From NCBI RefSeq assembly GCF_000006565.2, contig NC_031475.1:1695535-1759534 (forward strand): a stretch of DNA of 64,000 nucleotides, written 5' to 3'. Origin of the DNA: Toxoplasma gondii ME49. Taxonomy: Eukaryota; Apicomplexa; Conoidasida; Eucoccidiorida; Sarcocystidae. The position numbers and the translations under genes are program-made. Of the stretch, positions 36,070 through 46,900 are shown one piece after another (the stretch's first letter is position 1; each line of letters opens with the position of its first letter). Under the pieces are notes generated by a model, which had not been told where the DNA came from, did no database searches, and worked only from the letters and a program-made list of their open reading frames with translations.

Positions 36070-39000
36070 ATTTATATATATATATATATTCATATATATA
36101 TATATATGGATGCAAGCACTTGACACATCAGAAGCCTGATCCGTTCCAAGAGAACTCCAGGTCGAGCGAGACAGTACCTTCTGCAAAGGCTTGCAGCAGG
36201 TCCTGTCTTGAAAAAGCAGTTGCGTAACGTTTTTGCGAGTGAGCAGCGTGCACAGCCACGATCACACAAAGACGATCTCGAGATGTGAATGCAGATGAAT
36301 CGATTCAAGAGAAAGACACAGAAAGAGACATAGAGAGAAGACACAGAAAGAGACATAGAGAGAAGACACAGAAAGAGACATAGAGAGAAGACACAGAAAG
36401 AGACATAGAGAGAAGACACAGAAAGAGACATAGAGAGAAGACACAGAAAGAGACATAGAGAGAAGACACAGAAAGAGACATAGAGAGAAGACACAGAAAG
36501 AGACATAGAGAGAAGACACAGAAAGAGACATAGAGAGAAGACACAGAAAGAGACATAGAGAGAAGACACAGAAAGAGACATAGAGAGAAGACACAGAAAG
36601 AGACATAGAGAGAAGACACAGAAAGAGACATAGAGAGAAGACACAGAAAGAGACATAGAGAGAAGACACAGAAAGAGACATAGAGAGAAGACACAGAAAG
36701 AGACATAGAGAGAAGACACAGAAAGAGACATAGAGAGAAGACACAGAAAGAGACATAGAGAGAAGACACAGAAAGAGACATAGAGAGAAGACACAAACGT
36801 GAACACAAAGATCGAGGCCGAAATGGAGATACACGCAAATACCGACGCAAAAAAAACGAGCACAGATCAATGAGTCGTGACCTGCAGGACAGACTTCCAC
36901 GGACGATTGGGCGTTCTTCGAAGTACCTTCAATGAGTTTTTCAAGGCCTCTCTGCTGCAGCTCTGCCGGCTCGAGATTTACATCTACGCTGTGCACACTC
37001 TCGCTGTCGAACTGCATGACGACGAAGGGATATGACGTTTGTCCTTGACGCATTGCATTTTCCAGTGAGAGAATAAAGTTGACATGTGGAGAATTTGGTC
37101 GTGGAACGAGGAACATCCTGGACGAAGCGCAAGAGACACGGAGAAAACAACGCATGCAGTCCGCAGAAAAGCGCCCTTTCCTGAGTCGAAGAAGCGCATC
37201 TTGAATAAACTCCGGTGTGCATGCGAGCTGTACAGATATCGTTAGACGCGTTTTTGGGTCGCCATTCGGGCATTGGTCAGTCACGAAGCTTGTTGTCTGC
37301 CTCTTTGGATCAAGGACATCGACGTGAGTGAAAGCGGTTTGATTGAAAGGTACGCATACAGAAGCAGAGAACGCGGCCGGCACTGAATAGCGCGGAAGAG
37401 GCCCTGCCTCTGCTTCAAGAAGACTTTTTTCTGGTTGCTTTGTTGACAGACTGAGTCGCAAGTGCAGGCAAAGCCTGTCGCAGAGCAGCGGAACTGCTAC
37501 GAAATACAGAAACGTCACACAGCGATGCAGACGCCTTCACCCCTGTGTAGACAAAAGGAGACAACAAGGCTACACAAATGCACCGTTCTCGATGTGCACA
37601 CTAGACGCACACCGATTCACATAAAGATATCCATATAAATATAGAAATATATCCATATAAATATAGAAATATATCCATATAAATATAGAAATATATCCAT
37701 ATAAATATAGAAATATATCCATATAAATATATAAATATATCCATATAAATATATAAATATATCCATATAAATATATAAATATATAATTATATATGTGTAC
37801 ATGAATGTGGAGAAGGGGATGGAGAGAAGGCCCGCATGTGCGAAGCGTCTGACCTGTTGATGCTGCTGTACTGAATGGTGTAGTCGTAGGACTTCCCGTG
37901 AAACTTGAGCGCCCGCCTGCCAATGTCGATTTCGTAGCGTCCGCGCGGTACCAAGAGAGGCACATCGTTCAGCAGAGCTACACTGTCCATCTTGGTCTCG
38001 GCGACGCCGCTTTTCTTGACCAGTTTCTGCGAGAAGGCAACACCCGACAGAGACGCCGTTTTCTTCCGGCGCCCTTCTCGCTGTCGCCTCACTCTTCTTT
38101 TGTGTGTGTGTGGGGCGAGGGCATGCATGCAAGGCTGTTGAATGGTCTCCGTGGTTCCCTCCAGCTCGACTTTCGTTTCCTCGGCGCGGTCGGTTCACGA
38201 CGAAACTCGGAAACCGAGTCGCTCTTCTGCATGCAGTGGCGCAACAGCCAGAGAGGTCGAAACGCAAGCACCGAGTTTCTCCTACCTGCTTCAGCTGCTG
38301 CAGAGGCCCCTCGGCGTCGTCGTCGCCGGCAAAAGGCTGGTAGAACCGCACCTCGAGGAGCTGGTCTTCTTGTTGATCTCTGAAAGCGGCGGGAAAAAAA
38401 AGGATGGAAACCGGGGAGCGCAGAAGGAGAAAAGTAAACCAGGTAAAGAAAATCGTAAGGGGAGCTGCGGTGGCAGACGCAAAGTGACAAACATGCAGAT
38501 GCTAAAACGAACGGCGCTAAGCAGTGAAGGCCAGCAAGAGCGTCAAGAAGCCAACAGACAGACCGAGAGGAGCGGGAAGAAACCAAGAGGCAACAACTTG
38601 CTCGCAGCGACTCCAAAATAAAAGGTCTGTGCCCCGCAGGAAATCCGTTCCTTCACTCGGTGCACAGCATCGGAGGGCATGCGGATTTTTTCAGCTGGAA
38701 ACGCCTGTTGGCGTTCATAGGCGTACCGAGTATCGTCTTGAATGAGTTCTATCGCCAGGTCGTTCTTCGACGGCGTCGTCACTTGAGCAATTTCCTGTGC
38801 GTGGATGTCGAACGCTGCACATCCATCGACTGTCAGCTGCAGATTGTTTCCTGAAAAAGGAGAAACGCGGGCCGGACACACACAGAAGAAAATGCTCGAA
38901 CATCCAAGAGATGCACAGAGACCAGACGAAGAACCGCAGGAAAAACGAGCACACAGAGAACGAGAGGACCGCGAAAGAAGCCGTCAAGCATCAGAGCGAC

Positions 39001-41028
39001 GCAGAGGCAGGCAGGAGGAGAGAAAGGAAGAGAAAGGGAGAGAAAGGGAGAGAAAGGCAGAACGACAAAGAAACGGAAAGTGGAAAGCGTGATTCACAAG
39101 AAGAGAGGGGAAACGAGAGCAACAAGGAGAAAAGGAGACGGAGCGCGGGAGGAAGCGAGCTAGGCAAGAGAGAAGAAAGAGATGTGAAGAAGAAAGAGAT
39201 GTAAAGAAGAAAGAGATGTAAAGAAGAAAGAGATGTAAAGAAGGAAGAGGAGATGGGAGAAAAGGCGAAACAGACTGGAGACTTCATTGGCTTGATACCT
39301 TCCATTTTGACGTCTCCCCAGTGCCAGCCTCGGTAGGCTTGCTGGCCCCTCTGAAGCTTGACTTTGAAGTGGGCGTCAAAGTGTCGACTGAGGTCCGCAA
39401 AATTCTGAAAAAGCGCAGAAAACCACGGGATTCCGTCAGTGTATCGCCGAGACAACTCTGGGCATCGTTTGCTCTTCTAGAAAAAACGAATCTTTCGTCC
39501 TACCCAACATCCCAGGCCTCGCACCCGGTCCCCAGAAAAGCGTGGAGCCGCGGAGAGTGACACCGATCACATTCTTTTTACATGCTGTCTCAGAAGGAGT
39601 CACGGTTGACGCCGACGACTGAACCGAAGAAACGTCCAGCATGTATGAACGCATGCAGTTCAACGCAGGGGAACTTTCGTTGTTTCCTTTGCTGTTTCCG
39701 GACCTCCGACTTGTGCCAGAAATGGGCATTCAGTGGCATTTCAGGTTCTGCTTCGCAGAACGTGGAGACAGCTGCCATCATGCATGCTTCTCCCCATGTC
39801 GAGGCCGACAATCTCAGGCGGGCAACCAAGACGGCGGCGAGCTCTACGCCGACATCTACACGGTCTGACAGATCCCTTCACAGCCTTGTTCTGCAGACTG
39901 TGTCTACGATGACGAGTTGGAAAAAAGGTCTGGGCAGTCGAACGGATTGCTGAAACACCATGAACTGTGGGGACTTTTTCGCGAGCGAACGACGCTCTTC
40001 AGGCGCTGTCTCGAGAGACCGAAGTCGCACTTGACAGGTCGCTCCAAGTACCTTTTCGTGGAAGCCGTCAAAGCGAACCATGAGGTCGTTCTTGTGGGGA
40101 CCGAGGAGAATGCGGAGCTGGTAGGCATCGAAACCAGTCATGATCCAAGACGCGCTGACAATGTCTGCTGCCTTGTACTGGTGAACGCTCCCAGTCTTCC
40201 GATTCTTCCATCCAAACAAGTCTCCACTCATCTTGAAGAGTCCCTGAGACGGCAAAACGAGCGAGGAGAAAGCAAAGTGTACGAGCTGAAGACCGTAAAC
40301 TCTCTCACTCGAAGTTCCGCCCTGCCTTGGCTTCACCAAAGATCAACGACGCCTCTGCTGATCCCTCGAAACCGCAAACGGTCTCGCGCGCACAAGAGCC
40401 AACGCAAATTCTGTGGACCTACCATGCGTCGTCGTCAACGCCTTTCAAGAAACGAGTAGAGGAAAGGCGACACCACACAAAAGACGGCGAACTTCAATGG
40501 CATTCAAGGCACCGAGGCCGCCCAAGTCAAAAACGCGCAACACACTACATAAATTACTCACATAAATACACATATATATATATATATATACATACTGTAT
40601 GTATATGTGAGAAGAAGTAAGGATATACATCTGTGTATGCACGGGCGTGAAGGTCCACATACAGGTGCATGCATATGTGTGTGTGTTTCAAGTTTGTACT
40701 TGACTCTGTACACATCCACATACGTATACATCTGCATGTTTGCCTGAATATATATATATTTATATACGTATGTTTATATATATATATATATATATATATA
40801 CGCATATGGAGCTTGTGTGCACCGACGTGAGGAGGTCTGGGGCCTTTGCATCGGAGCAGCAGGCGCGAGAAAAGACAGGACAGGATGTTTCAAGAAACGT
40901 TTGCCTACAATATCGTTCCGCCCAAAGCCTCGAATGTTGCCGAGAGCGATTGCAGGACCTGCTGAGCCTCCAGGCGGAGCCGACGCGGGGAGCGGAGCCG
41001 CCGCTGGAGCGTCCGCGGTTTCGGCCAT
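33088..41028 (-). CDS. SSRP1: FACT complex subunit SSRP1/Pob3-type, 12 exons, 539 aa, no HMG box
   Basis: Exons in coding order: 41028-40909, 40243-40052, 39404-39299, 38850-38727, 38379-38286, 38026-37854, 37117-36927, 35910-35724, 35099-34967, 33953-33806, 33415-33306, 33129-33088. All are GT-AG and the phases close to 1620 nt. Family matches run end to end: [52 protein letters not shown] with [59 protein letters not shown] and [12 protein letters not shown]. These are the Pob3 N-terminal and tandem PH-like domains. An Asp/Glu-rich tail (residues about 460-515) is followed by a Lys-rich end ([13 protein letters not shown]) encoded by a 14-codon last exon. FACT moves H2A-H2B during transcription and replication, with SPT16 as partner. 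No HMG box follows, as in fungal Pob3 and unlike animal SSRP1. Introns 6, 7 and 8 are filled with tandem repeats. Confidence 0.95.
35577..35698. repeat. (TA)n/TACATA tract in SSRP1 intron 8
   Basis: Alternating TA runs mixed with TACATA units. The tract stops only about 26 bases short of the donor end of exon 8. Confidence 0.92.
36025..36110. repeat. TATTTATA/(TA)n tract in SSRP1 intron 7
   Basis: AT-alternating tract interrupted by TTTATA blocks, near the acceptor side of SSRP1 intron 7. Confidence 0.92.
36305..36794. repeat. 25-bp minisatellite, about 20 units, in SSRP1 intron 7
   Basis: Nearly perfect head-to-tail copies of a 25-bp unit containing AGACACAGAAAGAGACATAG followed by AGAGA. 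Homogeneity is very high. The - strand reads without stops in all three frames (a 25-residue periodic Ser/Leu/Cys/Phe peptide), which yields spurious long open frames, one fused to real exon 7. Confidence 0.95.
37622..37790. repeat. 22-bp AT-rich minisatellite in SSRP1 intron 6
   Basis: About eight copies of a 22-bp unit close to ATATCCATATAAATATAGAA plus AT, with G-to-T drift (ATATAA for ATAGAA) in the right-hand copies. Confidence 0.92.
39165..39245. repeat. Short purine repeat (AAGAAAGAGATGT) in SSRP1 intron 3
   Basis: About five copies of a 16-bp unit containing AAGAAGAAAGAGATGT, next to other GA-rich repeats at 39015-39060. Confidence 0.8.
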
Positions 41029-43922
41029 GAGTGAAGGAGCGGGAGAAAGAGGAATTCTTGAAGACGGACAAGGAGGGCAGAGAAGATCTGCAGAGAAGAG
41101 AGACGAGAGAGACGCCCGAGGAAGCAGCTCCGCAGCGCGACACAGGCGTACTATGAAGGGAAGACAGAGGGAGGAGAGAAAGGGAATGGACAGTGCGCGT
41201 CAAGAGAAAAGTGAGAAGGAAAAGGTCAACGGAGGAAACGAGAAATGCGGACAGGAGAAGACGAGGGCGAGGCGAAGTGACGCAGAAAAACCGAGACAGA
41301 AAACAACACCAGCACCTCAGAAAGATGGAGAACGCGCGCGTGACGGCCAGAAAAAAGCTCAGAGAGCAGAGGGGAGACTTGGAGACAGCAGAAGAACAAA
41401 GCGAAAAGAGAGAGACGGGAGAAAACGAGAAGCAGAGGGGCGAAGGCGAGGGGAAATGTGCGGCGAAGACGAAGAGCCTCCCCCGAGAGAATCTCGCGGA
41501 AAAAAGACGCGCAACAGCAGGCTGCCGTAGCGAAGGAGCAGAGAAGGAGCGACAGTGTGGTTCTGTGGATGCGACAGCAAAGGGGAAGGCGCCTTGAGAA
41601 GAAGACAAGAAATCGAAGAAAACCAGGGAATCCGCGAACGAGAGACACACGGTGGTCGCCAGAGTTGTTAGAACACAGGCGATCCCTTCGCATGCACACA
41701 GTCGGTTGTGTGTGCGACAGCGGGCACCGTCCGGTTGCCGGGAAAAAGCTGGAAAGCAGAGGCTTGTTTGTGTTTCTGCTCTTCTCTCTACTCTTCGCAT
41801 GCAGCCATCTTTCTTGTGGAGAGGTCTTTCTTCTGCAAAGGTACTTTTCCCCAAGCTTTCATCGGGCGCAAGCTGGCAATGGCATGTGTGCCGTCTCGAG
41901 GGCAGCGGCCAAAAACACCGTTTCTTCTCGAGCGACCGCGGAAAAGAAAACATCTGAACCGCAGCTTCCAAGACACCGAGACAAGCGAATCCGTCACAAG
42001 GACACCAGCAAAAAGTCGGGGACAAACTCACAGGAAGATGCAGTCTTGAAGAAGACCCTGGCTGCGTCCTTTGTTGCCACGGAATCCTGCACGAAGACGT
42101 CTGCAGCTATCCTCACATTTGGAATTTAACTTGTCAGAGAAACGCAAAAGACAACGAAGAGACAGAAAATCTACAGCGGGAATAAAACACAAATACAAAC
42201 GTAGATAGATACATGTATACATACACACAATATACATACATATATATATATATATATATATTGCTATATGTATGTAAAAGTATATTCGAAGTCTTTTTTC
42301 GGTGAAGAGGCAGATCCGTTTTCGGCGGGTGAGACTCAGGATTCGAATTCATTCCCTTGAACAGTAAAGTTTCGAGTTTCCACCATCCTGAACTTTGAGA
42401 ATTCCGCGTGCATCTTCCAAATTTCCTACCATGCGAATTCGCGAGATTTTTTTCTCTCGCTCGTCCTGGAACTTGTGTTGCCAAGTTCTCGAGTTTCAGT
42501 GATCGCGTTGACGAGAAGTTAGAGACTCTTTTGTCTACACATCGAAGTCTCCATCTACAGGTCTCTGTCCTCCGGTGCAGACGACCCAGTTCTAGACGAC
42601 TGCTGTGCAGAGCCACTCTCACTGTACGACGGACGCGCGAGTGTGACGAGACAGAAGTTCTGTGGAAATACTTCAAGAGCCTAGAGTCCTCGTTTCGCCG
42701 CCAGGAAGCCTTAGATCTACTCGATTTTTCGTATTCCTGCCCTCGTGTTCGCGGGTCGTCCGTTCCGCAGAAAACCGTGACTCAAAGAAAAGGGATGTTG
42801 ACATGGAAAGCGAGATTCTGACGAATGTGACTAAAGAGCAGCAACTTGCGCTAGGCGTCACAAGGAGACCCTGATTACCTCAGTTCATTTCCACGGCGAG
42901 TTTTCACTACAGCACGCAAACAAGTCAAGGCTTTAGGACCTTGTTGAAACTCTGAAGCTAAAGAACGCACTGCGCCGTTCTTTTTCCTCTCCAAGATTCG
43001 TGAGAGCATCAGGACGCAGAATCTCAGCAACTTTCTTTTCTCAGAGGCCTCCGACTTCGCTTCTTCCACGAAGGTGGAGGAGTGGTGCGCATGCACTGTC
43101 CACGGAGCACGAAGGTACGGGAAGAAACTGACAATTGCGGATGCGGAGAAACCGTCTGGAACAAGGAAACAAGTTCACGCACAGACACACGGTCACCGAG
43201 ACAAGCGAAGCGGGCGACGAATGGAGAAACGGGAAGTTTTCTTTTCCTTTTTTCTTGTATTTGCGAAAACGCATCAGGCGTCACGACACCACGCGGTCGC
43301 AGCGCCCAGGCTCCGATTTGCTGCAGGGAGCTTTTTACGTCTTGACTCCCACAAAAACAACGCGACACTGTCGTAGTCACGAAGCCCATGCACCTCGACC
43401 CAAAGCTGAAACTTCTTTTGAGAAAAACTGTGGAGAAGGTCCAACTCCATAAACGAAGGCATGACAGAAAGCTGATCTCGGGAGACGGCGAGCATGATGA
43501 AAAAGTCTCCGAAAAACGCACGATACGGTCAGTCCCAGCCGCGAGGCCTTGCTCCGGCTGCACCACCAAGACGAAACATGGAGGCGCGTTCTGGCGTTCG
43601 CCGAGCTCGCTGACAGCCTCCCGCGCGCATGAAGTTTCTCAGAGGGTGACAACGGTCCACAAGCCGCGACGAGACCGACACACACAGTGCGCTCTGGTGC
43701 CCAAACAGATCCAGGAAATTGAAGAAAGTGGAAAATCTGCAAGCCTAATAAGTCACGAGAGAGAGACACAGAGTAGACTCAGCTGTCTGCCGACCGATAG
43801 GAGACACTGGAGTTTTTGTGAATTCTGTAGGTTGACAAAGAGCCAGACTCGAGGCATTTTTAGCGAGCAGCTTTGACGGCAGAAGGACAGTCATCTGTTT
43901 TTCTTCTCCTGGAGGAGAAAGT
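41029..43922. other. Spacer between SSRP1 and the PNISR/FHA-like gene
   Basis: This should hold the SSRP1 promoter and leader (left) and the 3' end of the upstream gene (right). The first 600 bases are purine-rich on the + strand. A (TA)n tract lies at 42240-42262, and several GCATGC words occur near 41691, 41800 and 43091. No open frame in it resembles a known protein. Confidence 0.5.
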
Positions 43923-46900
43923 TCACCGGCGCGACTTTTTCTTGTCTTCATTTGGGCTCTCTTTCTTCGAAGCCTTCTTCTCCTTCTCGCTGCTCCGCTT
44001 CTCTTTGTCGTGCGTCTTGGTCCTGCACAGACACAGACACTACAAGCGCATCCGGTGGAAGGCTGGAAAAGCAGACAAAAGGCAAACGCGAGAAGGATTT
44101 CCACCTCTTTCGAGCCGCTCCACGATGGAAAAAGCCACAACTCGGTCTCTCGCACACGGTCCTCCCTTTCAGACGTATTTAGATATATATATATATATAT
44201 GAAAAGAGATACATAAGCAAAGATATAGAGAGAAAAATAGATAAATAGATAGACATAGACAGTAGACATAGTAGACACAGCTGGATCAAGAAAGAAATAG
44301 GCAAATCGCCGAATAGACGTATATGTAGAGAAATAGCAAGGTGGACAGACACAGATGAATGCAACTACAGATCTCGAACAGCAAATATGCGGAGAGAGGT
44401 AGAAGCGAACCGTATTTTTTACATGCAGTGAAAGGTTTCACGAGACTACATCGTCTGCAAAGAATCCTTCGACTCGGATGGTGCATCGATGACAGCTGAC
44501 TGACGGTTTGTGATTTCTTACTTGTGTTTTTTGTCATCCTTTCCACCAGCTTTCTTCTTTCTTGATGATTCTGCATGCGACGCTTTTTTCTCTTCCTTCT
44601 TGCTGGGTTTCTTCTCGTCTTTTTCTTTCTTTTTCTCCACTTCGTTCGACCCGTGCTTCTTTCCTTCGTCCTTTCGACTCTTCTCCTTCTCGCCACGCTC
44701 AGTTTTCCGGTGTTTCCTGTCTTCCTTCTCTTCTTCCTTGTCTCTGCGCCTCTTTCTCGCGGACTCGCCGCCGATCTTTCTCTTCTCCAACTCGCGTCGC
44801 AGCACAGCGCTCTGGCTGCTGTCTCTCTCTTCTCTCTGTTCTCTGTCTTTCTCTTCTCTTTCCGGCGAGCTTCTTCCGCTTCCTGAACTCGAGTTGCTCG
44901 TCACAGAGGCGCGTCGAGAACTTCTGTCTCTGCCCGGATTCTCGGTCTGCACGCTGGAGCCTCCGCTACCTCCTCCGCTGCTCTTCGCGGACCTCCTGGA
45001 GCTGAAGCTGTCGCTTCTCTCGGATCCGCTGCGCGACCCTCGGCTCGAGTGTACAGACTGCTCCCGACTCGACGCGTTTCTTCCAGAGCTCTTGTCGGAG
45101 TCTGCACTTTCTCCTCGCTCGTGAGACCTCGTTTTCTTTCCACTGCCGCGCCGCAGAGTCTGCAGATTGTTCACAGCTTCTCTCCCCGCCGCGGCTTCCC
45201 CAGCTGTCGCTTCGCGACTCGACGCCGAACGCGCGTCTTCTCCCTTTCTCCCGCCCAAAGCCGAAGAGCTTCTGCTTCCTCTTCCACTTCTGCTTTTTCC
45301 TCCACTTCTGCTTCTTTCACTTCTGCTGCTTCCACTTGAATGGGGAGAGTAGGAAGAGGCAGACGCGCTCCGGCGCCGGGGCCGTTCGGCGTTTCTGCTT
45401 CGACTCGGAGAGCGGCTGTCGCTGCTTCCACGACGGTAACTGTCTCCTCTTGAGGAGACAGAAGGCGCGCCTGCGGGACTCGCCGAAGAGACGCTTGGCG
45501 ACGACCGCCCACTCGCACTCGAGCTCCGTGAAGAGCGGCGAACAGAACGGCGGCCGCGACTCCGAGACCTGCAAGCGTGGGCAGAAGCTGTTCTACTCAG
45601 TATATGGGATGAGCGAGCGAAAGACTGCAAAAGGCAGATCAACTCCGAGGTGTCTCCTGACATCTCACACAAATGCGAGGTCTGACGTGGAAAAGTGAGA
45701 AGCGGAGAGAACGAACATCTACATGTTTCTCGTCGCACAAGCCGCGATTCCTCGGATTCGACAAAGCGTTTCCTGAAAGTCACGAAAAAAAGTGACGTGT
45801 GCTTCTCCGAACAGATGGAAGTGGAGTCGCGCAGTCGCGCGCTCACGTAGCCACAAGTCTGGAGCTTTGGCGAGGTCCGTTGACGTCATTGCAACCGATC
45901 ACTCATGCAAAGAGCCAAAAACGAGCAGACACCCCACCCGTCGCAGGAGACAATCTCGGCAGAAAAGACAGAGCACCTCGCGCCGCATGGCGGACGACGG
46001 CCACAAGACTGATCTCTCGGACTGTTCAAGAAGAGGAATTTTGAGGCTGGCGGCTTCCCCCGAACGCATACCTGCGCCTGCTGCGACTTCGATCACGCTC
46101 CACCTTTCTCCTTCCCCCTTCTCCTGCTTTCTTCAGCTTCTCAGGCAAGTCCGTGACATCGATGAAGTAGAGCCGAGGAGAGTCTCCGAGCATGAAGCAG
46201 CTCTGTGGGAAAGCAGACAGGCAAGAGTAAATCCGTGGACGACCAGTGACTTTCTCAATGGCCTGCAGCGCCTCTGCATGGATCTTCTTCACACTCAAGT
46301 GCTGTGCGCGCGTCGACGCGAACCTCAGGTTTTCCATCAAGTCCTTTCGAAAAAAGAGCCTCGCTCCTGGTGCCGCGCCCACAACGCGCTGCATCGTCCC
46401 AGCAGCAGCGGCTGAACTCGCGAGAGTCGAGAATGACGTTTGCAGACAAGACGTCGCGAACGTTCACTCAGTTCCTCAACAGGTGCAAAGCCGTACGCGA
46501 AAGCTACTGGTCTCTTTTCGCCGAACAGCTATGTCGAACTCGCCTCTGCATGCGTCGATCCCCGCGCTTCCTGAAGTCTCTCAAGAACAAAACCTACTCG
46601 ATGGTCCATCAGAGCTACACGCTCGTCGCCGGCCTTCACACGAACGCCGTCGCCCTCCGCAGGTTTCCAGTGTGAGAAGTCTTCCGACTTCTTCTGACTT
46701 TTGCCCTTGAAGCGTTTCGCACTCTTCTCGGACTGCAGAAAAGGGACCTTCGCGTTGGGAATCAACAGCGCATCCGCCAGCGGACAGAAGAAGAAGCATC
46801 CGCCCTGCTGGTGCAGTTGCTTGACTGCGAAGAAGACGCTGCAGTGCTGCCCTGCGACCGAAGACTGAACAGCGCCGAAGGAAACGCGAGGACAGAAGGC

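Noticed and set aside
36262..37518. 418-codon - strand frame with a Ser/Leu/Cys/Phe 25-residue periodic repeat
   Set aside because: It reads through the 25-bp intronic minisatellite. Only the part matching SSRP1 exon 7 (37117-36927) is real, and SSRP1 family alignment and phase place splice sites on both sides of it.
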